Assembly: GCA_021739765.1 (NCBI GenBank)
Contig: JAIPBD010000002.1
Span: forward strand, 310,001-374,000
From: Melioribacteraceae bacterium
GTDB lineage: Bacteria; Bacteroidota; Ignavibacteria; Ignavibacteriales; Melioribacteraceae
DNA length: 64,000 bases
Direction: 5' to 3'
Shown: positions 18,501-26,030 of the stretch, one piece after another
How positions within the stretch are numbered: position 1 is the stretch's first letter
Layout: each line of letters opens with the position of its first letter
Notes under the pieces: model-generated
What the model was told of the DNA's origin: nothing
Database searches by the model: none
Seen by the model: only the letters and a program-made list of their open reading frames with translations
Program-made: the position numbers and the translations under genes

Positions 18501-18674
18501 ACTTTCGGTGTAAGAGCCACATACAGATCATTAAACGAATATTCGCCTCGTTACTGTCCTACAATGACATTAAACGCGGCCGGAGAATTGGAATGTGACC
18601 CGACAGCTCCCGGATTCGATAACGGAAATGAATGGGAAATTAGAACTTATCTTCAATTAAGTCTTGGAATGTAA
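15516..18674 (+). CDS. glycosidase TIM barrel fused to a predicted outer-membrane beta-barrel
   Basis: A 1052-residue protein. The start at 15516 is chosen over 15504 because GGAGG lies five bases before it. A signal peptide ends at SIAQ. Residues about 30-405 form a clan GH-A barrel close to GH2-type catalytic domains, with MWLLGNENNYG (acid/base Glu176) and LYTEFGADA (nucleophile Glu277). From about residue 445 to the end the sequence alternates polar and hydrophobic residues in amphipathic strands rich in Tyr, Trp and Gly with turn loops, as in porin-like barrels, ending TYLQLSLGM. I do not recognise a named family for the whole protein. Co-control with the glucan operon suggests action on beta-glucan at the outer membrane; hydrolysis, transfer or export are all possible. 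Confidence 0.75.
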   Translation: MVLTRIKSSIALFVVFLFLCFASNSIAQVDKVSVYSDDQGSKIQVNGEDFMVLGLNWDYFPLGTNYNYSLWNQSEDIIKAALDQEIPLVKAMGVNAIRQYTGVPPKWVKYIYEEYGIFTILNHSFGRYGVTIDGAYVSNTDYGDPKTKEVLLSEVKAVVEEFKDTPGVLMWLLGNENNYGLFWGGAETEDIPVGETLESVRARHMYQLFNDGINLIKSMDDMRPVAIANGDLLFIEIIAEEIENLDIFGTNVYRGLSFGDAFQRVQDLLGLPILYTEFGADAFNARTQQEDQYNQSVYNLANWKEIYQNSYGKGLANNAVGGLTFQFSDGWWKYGQETGLSTHDSHASWSNGGYLFDYTEDGNNMNEEWFGICAKGPTNAIGLYELYPRASYYTLKEAYKLDPYGPGVNINKINYHFSKIGSMEGLLRARADKAALATEDINKLRVSGVRMEFETYSTGGDLISTPDARPELDNTSPAFLGFDHMQSFYVDVEANPASNVSGKVSFNMLGNVPLNPIDEIFYENRGRPKTVLTKDGSMTLSDIERFKIYKASIQWTGDWFDLDAFYRTGHYHWGYEGDFFGLYPESNYGENIDIYNGNAPLGFEIEAKKSLEGLKIAFGPELWWGANPAILFKYSKAYGPWEITGMYHEDLDEQGTAVSSFAVPLPPTRKATLHLGYTYGKLGIEVGGIWSGNTKINQDFQIVTGSTGNYQVLQDQIKPSDTYGGKVKITLSSGIWNWYMQGAAKGLVADGGVNQALTFTGWRLKDSGTGNQYNFLSGFTVILGDFQVAPNFMWQKPIEGPIPNDVQAPGRPRNILADPFAVRGNRETTAGELLITYDPTPATWMYQWNSDVIEDAPFAVSAGFVYRNHPTTRDAAIGILGDGRTIFAFPGAPPARDLWETHARIVSKLSHRFGLIANLYGGTGEPNGDDDRLIYRYGGDLRVIYNSMKLMASVKVNDWGPYDYHRDFNLTYPLQVMADFSTVVGTPRWFDLPSTTFGVRATYRSLNEYSPRYCPTMTLNAAGELECDPTAPGFDNGNEWEIRTYLQLSLGM

Positions 18675-18711
18675 ATTCCGAAAATTCTCTCCAAATAAGT
18701 GAATTAATAAG

Positions 18712-18733
18712 CCCCGCTCATGCGGGGTTTTTT
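18712..18733 (+). terminator. intrinsic terminator
   Basis: CCCCGC-TCAT-GCGGGG stem followed by six T, 37 bases after the stop of the GH/beta-barrel gene. Confidence 0.92.
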
Positions 18734-18921
18734 ATTTCAAGAATTCCAAATCTTTTTCTTAACCTTTTCCCCACCCAAATAATTATCTCAATCTTATCTA
18801 TCCAGCTCCATCCATCATGCAGAATACGAGCGCAACATTCGGATTTTTGTCTTCATTTTCGGAATTGATTCATCATTTATTTTATTAGTATTTTGATTTA
18901 CTTAAATGGTTGGTAGTAGAG

Positions 18922-20457
18922 ATGAATAGAAAACTCGAATATTTCTTAAAATCGAATTCACATTTGTTTTATTTGTCTTTTTTCAAATTTTTACTTCTGC
19001 TCCTTTTTGCGCACAATTACGGAATTTTCCGCGATGAATTCTACTATATCGAATGTTCAAATAATCTGGCATTCGGATTTGTCGATCAACAACCTCTACC
19101 GGCTTTAATTCTTGCAATATCTCGTTTGCTGTTCGGCGAGTCCATTTTCGGAATCCGAATTCTTGCATATTTAAGCGGAGCCGTTTTTGTTTTTTATAGC
19201 GGATTAATAACGCGTGAACTCGGCGGCAATAAATTTACCGAAGTTGTCACCGCTCTCTGTGTTATATTCTCTGGCGTTTTACTCGCTACTTCAAGCTACT
19301 TTTCGATGAATTCGTTTGATGTTCTGCTCTCTGTTCTATTTTTCTACTACTTAATTAAGTTTCTCAATACTGACGATACCAGATATTTAATTGTTATCGG
19401 TTTCATTTTCGGGGTTGGACTCCAGAACAAATTGACTTTTCTTTTTCTCGGCGCGGGCTTATTTGTCGGGTTAGTTTTAACTCCTTATAGACAATTATTT
19501 AAAATAAAGGAATTCTGGTATGCCATTGGGATAACGATTTTATTCTCAGTTCCGAATCTGATCTGGCAATTTGTTAATAATTTCCCGACACTCGAATTTA
19601 TGCGAAATGCAGCTCTATATAAAAATCAACCCATGTCATTTATCGAATTCTCACTCAATTCAATTCTGGAAATGAATCCGGGATTTCTCCCGTTTTTGTA
19701 CCTTGGAATCTACTTTTTCTTCTTTTTTTCGAAAGGTAAAAACTTCAGGATAATCGGTTGGCTGATTGTAACCGTCTACTTTATTTTTCTGTTTAACAAC
19801 GGGAAACCATATTACATGGGCGTTTTATTTCCCGTTATTTTTGCCGGCGGCGCTGTTTTGCTTGGTAAAATAATCGATCATTTCGCTAAAAATTGGCTGA
19901 AACCGGTTGTAATTATTTTGATGATTCCTTCATTCATTTTTGTAACACCTTTCGCTATGCCAATTCTCGAAGTACATGATTTTATTAAATTTCAAGAATT
20001 TACGGGAATTAAACCTGAAAGCGGTGAACGATCAGAAACGGGTGTGCTGCCACAATTCTACGCGGATCGATTCGGGTGGGAGGATATGGTAAAAGAAGTG
20101 GCAAGAATTTATAATTCGTTACCCGAAGAAGAAAAAAGTAAAACGGTTATTTTCGGACAAAATTACGGGCAAGCAGGCGCAGTTGAATATTATTCCGAAA
20201 AATATAATTTGCCCGATGTTATTTCAAACCATAACAATTACTGGATTTGGAGTAAAGAAAGAAATATTGACGCCGAAGTTTATATTGTAATCGATTCTAA
20301 CTTTGAAGATAATTCCGAGTTTTTTGAGGAAGTTGAATTTGGCGGTTCGCATTTTAACGAATTTGGTAAACCTTCAGAGAATGTTGATATTTTTATTTGC
20401 CGAAAACCAAAACATAAATTTTCAGATTTTTGGGAGAATTTTAAGGATTTTATTTAA
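18922..20457 (+). CDS. PMT/ArnT-like membrane glycosyltransferase (GT39-like)
   Basis: About 511 residues with roughly ten or more membrane segments and a soluble C-terminal part. The N-terminal loop FRDEFYYIE with DQQPLPALIL matches the PMT_2 family, whose acidic loop binds a polyprenyl-phosphate sugar donor. The family transfers a sugar to lipid A, proteins or polysaccharides outside the inner membrane. ATG at 18922 is preferred over an upstream TTG at 18910; neither has a strong ribosome-binding site. It stands alone between two terminators. Confidence 0.82.
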   Translation: MNRKLEYFLKSNSHLFYLSFFKFLLLLLFAHNYGIFRDEFYYIECSNNLAFGFVDQQPLPALILAISRLLFGESIFGIRILAYLSGAVFVFYSGLITRELGGNKFTEVVTALCVIFSGVLLATSSYFSMNSFDVLLSVLFFYYLIKFLNTDDTRYLIVIGFIFGVGLQNKLTFLFLGAGLFVGLVLTPYRQLFKIKEFWYAIGITILFSVPNLIWQFVNNFPTLEFMRNAALYKNQPMSFIEFSLNSILEMNPGFLPFLYLGIYFFFFFSKGKNFRIIGWLIVTVYFIFLFNNGKPYYMGVLFPVIFAGGAVLLGKIIDHFAKNWLKPVVIILMIPSFIFVTPFAMPILEVHDFIKFQEFTGIKPESGERSETGVLPQFYADRFGWEDMVKEVARIYNSLPEEEKSKTVIFGQNYGQAGAVEYYSEKYNLPDVISNHNNYWIWSKERNIDAEVYIVIDSNFEDNSEFFEEVEFGGSHFNEFGKPSENVDIFICRKPKHKFSDFWENFKDFI

Positions 20458-20472
20458 TCAATATTTCAGACA

Positions 20473-20505
20473 AAAAAGGGTTGCCCGAATCGAGCAACCC
20501 TTTTT
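20473..20505. terminator. bidirectional terminator between convergent genes
   Basis: Perfect 12-base stem (AAAAAGGGTTGC with GCAACCCTTTTT), nine-base loop, flanked by A and T tracts, so it can stop transcription from the glycosyltransferase on one side and the SDR gene on the other. Confidence 0.9.
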
Positions 20506-20529
20506 ATTTTATTCATTTATTTCGAATCT

Positions 20530-21336
20530 TTATAATCTGTCCGGAGAAAGAGCGCCACGAATCATTTTAGCGTTCATTTTTGTTCCAATCGAAAATGGAG
20601 TCATATATTTTGCCATAAAAGCCATAAAATTGTTGCGGCCACCCGGAACAATGGAAATCTTTTTCCCGAGTTTATTTAAAGCTATTTCAGCAACCTTCGC
20701 AGCTTCCATCTTTTTCATGGGTGTTTTATTCCAATCAACACCGGTATTTTTCGCCATCGGAGTGTTTGTTAATCCCGGAGAAAGTACGGCAACATCAACA
20801 CCTTTTTCTTTTAATTCTCCCGCAAGCGAAACTCCCAAATTAAGAACATACGCCTTTGCACCCGCATAGTTAGAGAAAAAAGGATTCGGCATATGGCCGG
20901 ATAAACTCGAAACCAATAATATCCCCCCTTTTCCTTCACTAACCATTTTTTTACTGAAATAATGAGTTAGTTTCAAAGTGGAGACAACATTGATATTTAT
21001 AACCATCATCTCTTTTTCAAGATTTGTTTTTGAAAATAATCCATTAGTTTCATAACCGGCAGCTGGGATAAACAAACCCACTTTTAGATTTTCTGATTCA
21101 TTAATTATTTTATTGATTCCTTCATCATTGCTCAGGTCAGCGGATATTGTTTTTACTTTTACTCCATATTGTCTGCTTATCGCTTCAGATGTTTTGTTGA
21201 GTTCATCCTCTTTTCTCGCGACGAGAATAACATTTAATCCCTTCTTTGCACTTTCAAATGCAAGCGCTTTTCCTATCCCTGAAGATCCACCCGTTATAAG
21301 CGCGTATTCTCCATATTTATTTTGGAATGATTTCAT
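20530..21336 (-). CDS. short-chain dehydrogenase/reductase
   Basis: A classical SDR of 268 residues. The start at 21336 is chosen because AAAGGGA lies shortly before it; the open frame upstream is non-conserved. The Rossmann motif TGGSSGIG is at residues 15-22, the catalytic Ser is in LLVSSLSG and Tyr/Lys are in NYAGAKAY. The start lies one base after the stop of the TetR gene, so the two are co-translated and the SDR is probably under TetR control. The substrate is unknown; the sequence resembles DltE/YqjQ-type reductases. Confidence 0.92.
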   Translation of the reverse strand: MKSFQNKYGEYALITGGSSGIGKALAFESAKKGLNVILVARKEDELNKTSEAISRQYGVKVKTISADLSNDEGINKIINESENLKVGLFIPAAGYETNGLFSKTNLEKEMMVININVVSTLKLTHYFSKKMVSEGKGGILLVSSLSGHMPNPFFSNYAGAKAYVLNLGVSLAGELKEKGVDVAVLSPGLTNTPMAKNTGVDWNKTPMKKMEAAKVAEIALNKLGKKISIVPGGRNNFMAFMAKYMTPFSIGTKMNAKMIRGALSPDRL

Positions 21337-21337
21337 T

Positions 21338-21922
21338 TTAGTCCCTTTTAAGTGATTCAAATAATAATTTAATTGTCGCCTCTGCCATTCGAACACTGTT
21401 TTGACTTTTGGCAATTGTGAGTGATCCGTAAAACGTGGAGTGTAATAACTCCGCGATTGCTCTCGATTTAATATCCTTCCTGAAGTCACCTTCATTCTGC
21501 GCTTCTTTAACTATTGGTTCAATTACATTCAAAAATTTGTTGAATTCGGTGTTTGTACATTTACCGACTAACTCGTTTACAGCACCAAGTTCAGACATCA
21601 TATTGTTTATCATACAACCCATAAAGTTGATTTCGGGCTGTTTGTTAATCATATCAACATATAATTTTTGAAGTCTGTCAGCGGCTTTCAGATTACGGTT
21701 TTTACCAACTTCCCTTATTAAGTATTCGACTTGATTCGAACCATACGAAACCATCGAATCCAAAAGGAAGTTTTCTTTACTTTTGAATGCATTGTAAAAT
21801 GCGCCCTTAGTCATTCCGGTAGATTTACATATTTCATCAACACCAAGATTGCTGTAACCTTTGGTGCAAAATAGTTTTAGACCTTTAGAAAGTACTTCTT
21901 GTCTATCATGTTTTTGATTCAT
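21338..21922 (-). CDS. TetR/AcrR-family transcriptional regulator
   Basis: About 194 residues. The N-terminal helix-turn-helix GVDEICKSTGMTKGAFYNAFKSKENFL is typical TetR; the C-terminal ligand domain is not assignable. The ATG at 21922 gives the usual short N-terminus; a TTG at 21961 is the alternative. It is coupled to the SDR gene, so it likely senses a substrate of that reductase. Confidence 0.9.
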   Translation of the reverse strand: MNQKHDRQEVLSKGLKLFCTKGYSNLGVDEICKSTGMTKGAFYNAFKSKENFLLDSMVSYGSNQVEYLIREVGKNRNLKAADRLQKLYVDMINKQPEINFMGCMINNMMSELGAVNELVGKCTNTEFNKFLNVIEPIVKEAQNEGDFRKDIKSRAIAELLHSTFYGSLTIAKSQNSVRMAEATIKLLFESLKRD

Positions 21923-21982
21923 GGCAGCAATATAAGCAAACAGACCGATCGGTACATTCAATTAGCTGACAGTTTAAAATAA

Positions 21983-22010
21983 AAAAGGTCACCCAGAAGG
22001 ATGACCTTTT
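21983..22010 (-). terminator. intrinsic terminator for leftward transcription
   Basis: Nine-base stem (AAAAGGTCA with TGACCTTTT) around an AGAAGG-containing loop; on the minus strand it continues in a T run. It closes the transcript of the repeat protein and the 41-residue peptide. Confidence 0.85.
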
Positions 22011-22065
22011 CCGTTAACTTCTATTTAGTTCAGTTCTCAGATTTCTATTTTCTGAGCTCAGATCA

Positions 22066-22191
22066 CTAAATCAACATCGATGCCGCGAGCAGCGCCGTAG
22101 CATTTACTAAAAATAGTACGACTAATAACCAGGTAAATTTCTTCTTATTAAATGCCGGGATCTCTGATCTTTTGCCTTCTACGTATAACAT
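22066..22191 (-). CDS. 41-residue single-pass membrane peptide
   Basis: An ATG at 22191 is preceded by AAAGGGAG with seven bases between, a stronger ribosome-binding site than most genes here. The product has a charged N-terminus with KRSEIPAFNKKK and one hydrophobic helix from about residue 20 to 41, suggesting an inner-membrane peptide with its N-terminus in the cytoplasm. It lies 19 bases after the stop of the T9SS repeat protein and before the terminator. No family is recognised. Support comes from signal placement and composition, not homology. Confidence 0.6.
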   Translation of the reverse strand: MLYVEGKRSEIPAFNKKKFTWLLVVLFLVNATALLAASMLI

Positions 22192-22210
22192 AATTAGCTC
22201 CCTTTTATAA

Positions 22211-24763
22211 TTATTTAATTAATAACATTTTCATTGTTGATGTCTGTTTGCCGGCGACAATTCTGTATATATACGTTCCACTCGTTACTTGAATTCCACT
22301 ATTGTCTCTGCCGTTCCAAACAACATTATATCTTCCGGCTTCTTTATTATCGGCGACCAATGTTCTTATCTCATTTCCTAACATGTCATAAATTTTCATG
22401 CTGACAAATCCGCTCTCCGCCAATCTGTATTCTATCGAAGTTGTCGGATTAAAAGGATTCGGATAATTTTGTTTCAACGCGAACTCTGTCGGTAATGAAG
22501 CTGATTCTTCTTCACCTAATCCGGTTACGCTGCTTACTCTAAAGTGTCCCCAATCCGAGTAATTTGAGGCGTTATCGCTCTTGGTGTTTTTCACTCTTGA
22601 TCTGACTCTCCAGTAATAATCTCCGCCGCTTAGATTGCTTAGCTTAGCTCTCGGATCTTTTACGTCCAAATACTCTTCCGCTCCGGTAAAGTCCTTATTG
22701 TCGGAAACTTGTAAATCATAAACCAAAGCAGATTCACTGTTAACCGGCAATCTCCATGATAATGTTGGTGAGTCTTGACTTAACAACACACCATTTACCG
22801 GAGAACCAACTTGAGGAACAACGGGAGCCGCGCCGGCCATTACGGTAAATTCAAATTCGGCCGAAGGTCCGTACCATGTGGTAGCAGTCGCTAAAGTTTC
22901 ATAAGTAAAACTGACTCTCCAGTAATATGTCGTTCCCGGGAGTAAACCAGTCAAAGTCGCGTTTGTGTATTCGCTTTTTACTTCGCTCACATATCCGCTA
23001 ACAAACGCTCTCGTATTACTGTATTCGACTTTATATCCCGTAATGCCTATCGGTGATCCGTTTACATACCAGTAAAGGGTTAAATCATCATCATAAACTA
23101 CACTTTCGTCTTCAGGAGTTGTTTGTACTAATGTAATTGTGTTTCCTCCAACAACCGTAAACGATCCTTCTGAGTAAGTACCACTGTTAAATGATACCGC
23201 CCAGTAATATGTTGATCCGAAGTTTAAGCCGGTAAAAGTATGGTAAGTTTCTGCCGCATTGCTGATTGTAACATCGTTTGCCGATGAATATGCAGCCCAA
23301 CCACCAACGGGGGTTCCGCTTCCTTCGTAAAGTTTTACGGTATAGTCACTAAATCCTAAGGTTGAACCTTCATTGTACCAATAAACAGTAATATCACTAG
23401 AGTAAACTGTGGGATTACTTACCGGGTAACTTGCTACCGCGTTTGTTAATCCACCGCCTACAACAGTAAACGATTGAAAACCGGCTGGGAAATCGGAAGC
23501 ATTTCCGATCTTATCACCATTTTCGTATGACTGCACTCTCCACTCGTAAGTTTTGCCGGCTGTTAATCCGGTCAATTGAAAAGTCAAGCCGTCAATTTCA
23601 TCTACAAATAATGACGATCCGCCAACTTCTCTATACTCTACCTCAAATCGTAAATCTGTTGATACCCCATCTACCCACCACCATAAATATGGCGCTGTTG
23701 TGTAAACTTCAACCGCGTCTATCGGATAACTCATTGTTGGCATATATGCCGTTACCGCATCCCATGCGTCTGTGTTGAAATCCACCACCGCAGATAATGT
23801 AGTTGAGACACCGTAGCTTGTTTCAACTTGCCAGTAATAAGATTCGCCTCCGTCTAAATCAACAGAAGGAACACCAAACAAATTATTGCTTGGTCCGATA
23901 CTTATTACATCTCCGTTATCACTCAAATCAGCGTCATTCGTTTTTGAGATATGAATAGTATAAAGCGCGGTTGGTTCATATTCTAAAGTGTAAAAGTAGA
24001 AATAAGGTAATGCGCTGTAAACTACTCCGCCATCTACCGGCCATGAAGGATACGCTTCAATCGCGCCGCCTTTTGTTGTGAATGCGTTTACACTGCTAAT
24101 TTTCACAACTCTATCATCCGCATCATAACTTCCGCTTGTGCTTCCATCATCATAATAGCTTACTACTCTCCAGTAATATTTACTTCCACCGTTTAATCCG
24201 GTTACAGAGTGGTAAATTGTTGTCAAATCATCATAACTCGCTGTAGTGGTTAACCATGAAGTCGGCGCTGTCGCCGATTCAATCAAATCAAGCTTATAAT
24301 GCAAATCACCTATTGATTGATCAATAGTCCAGTAAAAAGTTAACGGATCGTATAAATAAACTTCCGCATCTGCAACCGGTGTAGCCAAACTTAACACTAA
24401 TTGCGAAGCTGTTTTGAAGTAGTGCTCTGCAGATGTAAATGTAGAACCATTTATATAAACAACTCTCCAATAATAAGTAGTAGCATTATCTAATGGGAAA
24501 TCAGTGTCATCACTTGTTGTTTGATAAGAATAAGAACCATCCGTAATATTTATTTCAATGGGCGATGAATAATCACCTGAAGTAGTTGTTAACTGAATTG
24601 TATAATTAGTTTGACTCTCATCAGAGAAAACAAATTTGGGAAGAATTGAAACGCCACTAATTGAATTAACAGGACTGCTCAAAGTAGCTTGTGCATAAAC
24701 TAGATTTGAGAAAAGAAGGGTAAAAAGAATAAAACCCGGAAAAAGTATTGCTATTTTCCTCAT
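22211..24763 (-). CDS. T9SS-exported fibronectin-like repeat protein
   Basis: About 850 residues. The start at 24763 is chosen because AGAGG lies seven bases before it and a signal peptide ending VYAQ follows. The body is about seven FN3-like units, each with a YYWRV-type strand (TTYYWRVVY, SKYYWRVVS, ESYYWQVET, KTYEWRVQS, STYYWAVSF, TTYYWRVSF, GDYYWRVRS). The C-terminal 85 residues are a T9SS sorting domain with QNYPNPFNPTT and a final MKMLLIK. No catalytic motif is visible. Probably a surface adhesin or scaffold. Confidence 0.85.
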   Translation of the reverse strand: MRKIAILFPGFILFTLLFSNLVYAQATLSSPVNSISGVSILPKFVFSDESQTNYTIQLTTTSGDYSSPIEINITDGSYSYQTTSDDTDFPLDNATTYYWRVVYINGSTFTSAEHYFKTASQLVLSLATPVADAEVYLYDPLTFYWTIDQSIGDLHYKLDLIESATAPTSWLTTTASYDDLTTIYHSVTGLNGGSKYYWRVVSYYDDGSTSGSYDADDRVVKISSVNAFTTKGGAIEAYPSWPVDGGVVYSALPYFYFYTLEYEPTALYTIHISKTNDADLSDNGDVISIGPSNNLFGVPSVDLDGGESYYWQVETSYGVSTTLSAVVDFNTDAWDAVTAYMPTMSYPIDAVEVYTTAPYLWWWVDGVSTDLRFEVEYREVGGSSLFVDEIDGLTFQLTGLTAGKTYEWRVQSYENGDKIGNASDFPAGFQSFTVVGGGLTNAVASYPVSNPTVYSSDITVYWYNEGSTLGFSDYTVKLYEGSGTPVGGWAAYSSANDVTISNAAETYHTFTGLNFGSTYYWAVSFNSGTYSEGSFTVVGGNTITLVQTTPEDESVVYDDDLTLYWYVNGSPIGITGYKVEYSNTRAFVSGYVSEVKSEYTNATLTGLLPGTTYYWRVSFTYETLATATTWYGPSAEFEFTVMAGAAPVVPQVGSPVNGVLLSQDSPTLSWRLPVNSESALVYDLQVSDNKDFTGAEEYLDVKDPRAKLSNLSGGDYYWRVRSRVKNTKSDNASNYSDWGHFRVSSVTGLGEEESASLPTEFALKQNYPNPFNPTTSIEYRLAESGFVSMKIYDMLGNEIRTLVADNKEAGRYNVVWNGRDNSGIQVTSGTYIYRIVAGKQTSTMKMLLIK

Positions 24764-25053
24764 TACTATACCTCTACAAAAAGTAAAACAATATTTAATT
24801 AATCTCGGCTGATTAATGTTTCGGCTGTGGCACTTTAGAAGATGAGGATTGTCGAGGCTGATTTCGACGATAAACTGTCTCATTTTGCTTAAGTGTATCG
24901 TAAATATACACCGACCTTAATCAGATGTCAAGTATTTTTTACTTATTGCGGTAAATATTACATTTGGCTTATATGTTTTGGATCAAAAAAAATGAAATGT
25001 CGATTCAAAAAAAAGTATTACTTTGGTATATAATTGATAGAAATTTTACATAA
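24764..25053. other. divergent intergenic region
   Basis: A 290-base AT-rich gap between the repeat protein and the TAXI gene. TACATTTG at 24959-24966 fits the TAnnTTTG box and could serve the rightward TRAP genes; otherwise I see nothing in it. Confidence 0.4.
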
Positions 25054-26007
25054 ATGAAGAAATATTTACCACAAATTGCTTTTATAATTTTCCTCTTTAT
25101 ATCCTTCCCGGGATGTAAAAAAAATGTTGAGATGTACAGATTTTCGGGTGGACCCTCCGGCGGTACATTTCAATATTACGCCAGCGCCATTTCAAAAATC
25201 TCCAAAAACAACAATATTCGCGTATTAGCCAGTTCTTCTGCCGGTTCTATCGAAAATATCAGAACGGTAAACTCGGGTAAATCAAAATTCGGAGTGGCTT
25301 ATTCCGGTCACGTTTTTGCGGGTAGGGAAGGCAGACTTCCTCTCGACACGGCAAAATATAAAAACGTGATGGCCGTTTCGTTTTTCTACGGAGCACCGGC
25401 ACAATTAATTGTTAAAAGGAAATCCGGGATAACTTCCCCTCTGCAGCTCGAAGGGAAAAGAGTGGGAGTCGGAAATGCCGGTTCAGGCGCGGCGGCAAAT
25501 GCGGAAATTTATTTCAGACAACTTGGTATTTGGGATAAAATTGAGAAAGAGTTTCTTGGTTATCGCGGCGCGGCTGACGCTTTTAATAACGGCCAATTAG
25601 ATGCATTCTGGGTTTTTGCCGGATTTCCAAACGCGTCGGTTCTCGAAGCCGCGCTTCAATCGAATGTTATTTTATTAGATACTTACTTACCGGGTAAAGC
25701 GGCAAATTTATTTGAAGATTATCCCTACTTCGGTGATCTCAAAATTCCCGCAAATACTTATAGTGGTCAGGAACAAGAAATTCAGACCTTCCAAGATGCT
25801 GCTCTTTGGGTTTGTAACAAAGATGTTCCGGAAGATGTAGTTTACAGATTACTTTCCATTATTTATAACGAGGATGGATTAAAGTACATGATGGAAGTTC
25901 ACAAATCCGCCAAGGAGATGACAATCAAAAACGGAACTAAAGGAATTGTTACTCCTCTTCATCCGGGCGCGGAGCGATTTTGGAAAGAAAAAGGATTACT
26001 GAATTAA
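25054..26007 (+). CDS. TAXI-family TRAP transporter solute-binding lipoprotein
   Basis: 317 residues with lipobox FPGC (Cys21). The start of the mature domain, FSGGPSGGTFQYYASAI, and GVGNAGSGAAANAE are characteristic of TAXI solute receptors (TRAP, type 2). It binds an organic acid or similar solute in the periplasm for the fused permease encoded 23 bases downstream. The ligand cannot be read from the sequence. Confidence 0.9.
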   Translation: MKKYLPQIAFIIFLFISFPGCKKNVEMYRFSGGPSGGTFQYYASAISKISKNNNIRVLASSSAGSIENIRTVNSGKSKFGVAYSGHVFAGREGRLPLDTAKYKNVMAVSFFYGAPAQLIVKRKSGITSPLQLEGKRVGVGNAGSGAAANAEIYFRQLGIWDKIEKEFLGYRGAADAFNNGQLDAFWVFAGFPNASVLEAALQSNVILLDTYLPGKAANLFEDYPYFGDLKIPANTYSGQEQEIQTFQDAALWVCNKDVPEDVVYRLLSIIYNEDGLKYMMEVHKSAKEMTIKNGTKGIVTPLHPGAERFWKEKGLLN

Positions 26008-26030
26008 TTGAAAACCAAACCTAAAACTTC

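Noticed and set aside
20303-20869. Open frame of 188 codons across the terminator at 20473
   Set aside because: It overlaps two real genes and crosses a strong bidirectional terminator; no domain signal.
22024-22070. Imperfect inverted repeat (TTTAGT to ACTAAA with an inner CTCAGA to TCTGAG)
   Set aside because: It overlaps the 3-prime end of the 41-residue frame and has several mismatches; the clear terminator at 21983 explains the locus better.
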